A stretch of 33,176 nucleotides of DNA, taken from positions 43,905-77,080 of the forward strand of contig QHWT01000076.1 in NCBI GenBank assembly GCA_003222675.1, in the 5' to 3' direction. The DNA comes from Acidobacteriota bacterium. GTDB lineage: Bacteria > Acidobacteriota > Vicinamibacteria > Vicinamibacterales > 2-12-FULL-66-21. The notes under the pieces are model-generated. The model saw nothing but the letters and a program-made list of their open reading frames with translations. It was not told the origin of the DNA and did no database searches. Both the position numbers and the translations under genes were made by a program. Positions 31,267-33,176 of the stretch are shown here, one piece after another (positions within the stretch are counted from its first letter, which is position 1; the number at the start of each line of letters is the position of its first letter).

Positions 31267-33176
31267 ATGCGCAGCTTTCGTGTTGGACCCCCCTGTCTTT
31301 GGCTGCTTTCCTGGCTATTGATGCTCGCAGCCGGTCCTGCACTCGCCCAGTCGACCTTTGCCACGCTCACCGGAACGATCACCGATAGCTCCGGCGCTGT
31401 TCTGCCTGGCGTCACGATCACAATGACGAACATGCGCACCGAGAGCACGCGAAGCGTTGTGACCGACAAGGTGGGGAGCTATGTTCTTCCGAACCTGGAC
31501 GCCGGTGAGTACCAAATCACGACGGCCCTTGCCGGATTCAGCGAGCAGACGCGGCGCACGGAACTCCTCGCCCGACAGACAGTCCGGCTCGACTTCCAGT
31601 TGGCCGTCGCGGGCACGAAGGAGCAGGTGGAGGTCGTCGCTAACAACCCGGTCATCGAGACGGAGCGCGCCACGATCGACAACTCGAAATCGGGCGACGA
31701 CATCAACAAGCTGGCGCTGAACTTCCGCGCCACGACCAGCACCAGCCCGCTCGTGGTGGCGACGCTGGCACCCGGCGTTCAGCAGGATTCCAGCGGCGGC
31801 ATCTCACTGGCCGGCAACCTGCCATACATGACGTCGTTTTCGGTCGACGGCGTGTCGGTCCAGAACACGCGCGGCGGCGGCCCCCAGCGCGACCTGCTCC
31901 CGTCCGTCGAATCGATCGGCGAGTTCAAGGTCACCTCCGCGGGCAACAACGCCGAGTTCATGCAGGCGACCGACATCACGACGACGACCAAGAGCGGTAC
32001 GAACAGGCTGAGAGGATCCGCATTCTGGTTCAATCAGAACAGCCGGTTCTCCAGCGTGGACCAGTTTGCGCCGCGAGACGCGAGCGGGAAGGCGATCAAG
32101 CCGTCGATCAATGCGACTACAGGCGGCCGTTCTTCTTTGCCACCTATGAAGGCGTGCGGCGGCCTTTCGAAACGACGAGATCGCAGATCGTGCCGCCGGA
32201 TGCGTACCGCGCGGGCGATCTGTCGAGCGTGGCACGACCGTTGACCAATCCGTTCACCGGCGCGGCGTATCTGAACAACCAGGTGCCGGTCAACCCGATG
32301 GCGGCCAAAATCATCGATCGCCTGTTCCCGCGTCAGAACCAGTCCACCGGGGCGGCGCTCAATCGTCCCAATTTGATCTACAACGCCTCGAGCGATTTCA
32401 CCATTGACGGCGTCGACGGACGCATCGATCACGCACTGTCTTCGAAGCATCGTCTGATTGGACGCTTCACGATCAAGAACCGCGAAGAGAAAGGGCTCGC
32501 CTCGAATCCCCAGATGGGTGATGCGTCGAACCGCAACGAGATGCGCCAGGTGCTCTTCAATGGCAACTCGATCCTCGGGGCCAGCCTGGTGAACGAGGCG
32601 CGCGGCGGCGTCTCGCGACAGACGAATACGTTTGATTACAGCTTCGCGAGTGAAGCGACCGCGTTCATGCGCGATCTCGGCTTCACCGGGCTTCCGGACC
32701 TGACTACATTTCGACCACCGGCGGAAAGCCGAGCCTGGTGCTGTCGAACGTCGTGCAGTTCAACGACGCGCTCACCTGGTTGAAAGGGCGCCACACGCTG
32801 AAGGGCGGGATCGATTTTCAGTACATCGAGTACAAGGACATCGTCTCGTTCTTCGACGGAGACGACTTCGGCGACTATACCTTCAACGGCAGCTACACGG
32901 GCAATCCCTGGTCGGACTTTCTGATCGGCGTGCCGAACTCGACGAGGTACGCGTACGGTCCGATCCCGACGAATCCATACGCGAACTGGTGGGCCTTCTA
33001 TCTGCAGGACAGCTGGCGCCCGACCTCGAAGCTGACCGTCGATTACGGCGTTCGCTATGACTTGCGACCGGGGATGAAGGACCGCTCCAACCAGCTTGGA
33101 AACTTCGATCGCTCGACAGGCAACGTCGTGGTGCCGAACGAGGCCGCGCTGGCACTCGTGCCCGCGGCGGTGCGCG
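31267..33176 (+). pseudogene. Oar-like TonB-dependent receptor, broken by two frameshifts and cut by the window edge
   Basis: ATG 31267 (AAGGGG upstream; GTG 31258 is too close to that site) starts a signal peptide (LWLLSWLLMLAAGPALAQ). A carboxypeptidase regulatory-like domain follows (TLTGTITDSSGAVLPGVTIT), then a plug (FSVDGVSVQNTRGGGPQRDL) and the first barrel strands. At 32115 the protein continues in another frame as DYRRPFFFATYEGVRRPFET, and at 32702 it changes frame again to DYISTTGGKPSLVLSNVVQF, open to the window end. Each break fits a deletion of 3n+1 bases; the first also lacks the GGP-containing strand normally found there. Such receptors import large nutrients through the outer membrane. 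Either the gene is dead or the sequence has errors here. Confidence 0.85.

Noticed and set aside
32115-32708. Programmed ribosomal frameshifting in the TonB-dependent receptor
   Set aside because: No slippery homopolymer lies at either site, and missing residues at the first site point to deletions.
1-33176. tRNA, rRNA, CRISPR array, transposase or integrase genes
   Set aside because: Looked for conserved arms, regular spaced repeats and DDE or tyrosine recombinase motifs by eye; none was found.

Overview
The window is high-GC, gene-dense bacterial DNA that most resembles an environmental member of the Acidobacteriota, probably class Vicinamibacteria. The main evidence is two full-length duplicated orphan permeases of the ADOP type plus a fragment of a third, a Ser/Thr kinase fused to a TolB/PD40 propeller and divergent from an Oar-like TonB-dependent receptor, a CRTAC1/ASPIC-UnbV protein paired with a TPR protein, a bactofilin and a PEP-CTERM tail. 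This placement is inference from gene content; no rRNA, tRNA, CRISPR array or insertion sequence was seen.

Layout. 1-2367 (+): the end of a TPR protein overlapping a secreted seven-blade FG-GAP/UnbV protein. 2438-6195 (-): a BlaI-type repressor, a collapsed remnant of the gene that normally follows it, an ADOP permease and a secreted lectin-like (DUF1080-type) protein. 6211-6608 (-): a frameshifted tail of a TPR gene. 6612-8126 (-): a complete L-arabinose isomerase standing alone. 8408-11235 (+): two translationally coupled exported amidohydrolases, the second of which has lost every metal ligand. 11228-15202 (-): a four-gene operon (ferritin-like protein, carbamoyltransferase, 57-residue DUF5989 membrane protein, methyltransferase), followed by a PEP-CTERM tail remnant. 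15304-15932: gene debris (SGNH hydrolase fragment, ADOP fragment). 16048-22506 (+): bactofilin, a large ADOP permease behind a striking palindrome, and a 1015-residue exported multi-domain Ig-like protein. 23064-28045 (+): a redox gene cluster. 28272-31022 (-): kinase-propeller protein. 31267-33176 (+): a TonB-dependent receptor broken by two frameshifts and running off the right edge.

The most interesting region is 23064-28045. A diheme cytochrome c, a NarI-like membrane cytochrome b, a membrane-anchored pentaheme cytochrome c with a C-terminal Ig-like domain, a previously uncalled 37-residue single-span membrane peptide overlapping its stop codon, and an auracyanin-like blue copper protein follow one another on one strand. 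Together they read as a quinol-to-cupredoxin electron-transfer module with no catalytic molybdenum subunit nearby. The cytochrome b keeps only one of the two NarI heme ligand pairs. The function is inferred, but the ligands and gene order are visible directly.

A second theme is gene decay. Partial genes lie at 5655-5783, 6211-6608, 11228-11370, 15304-15655 and 15750-15932, and the terminal receptor has two indels that both resume at the same heptamer.
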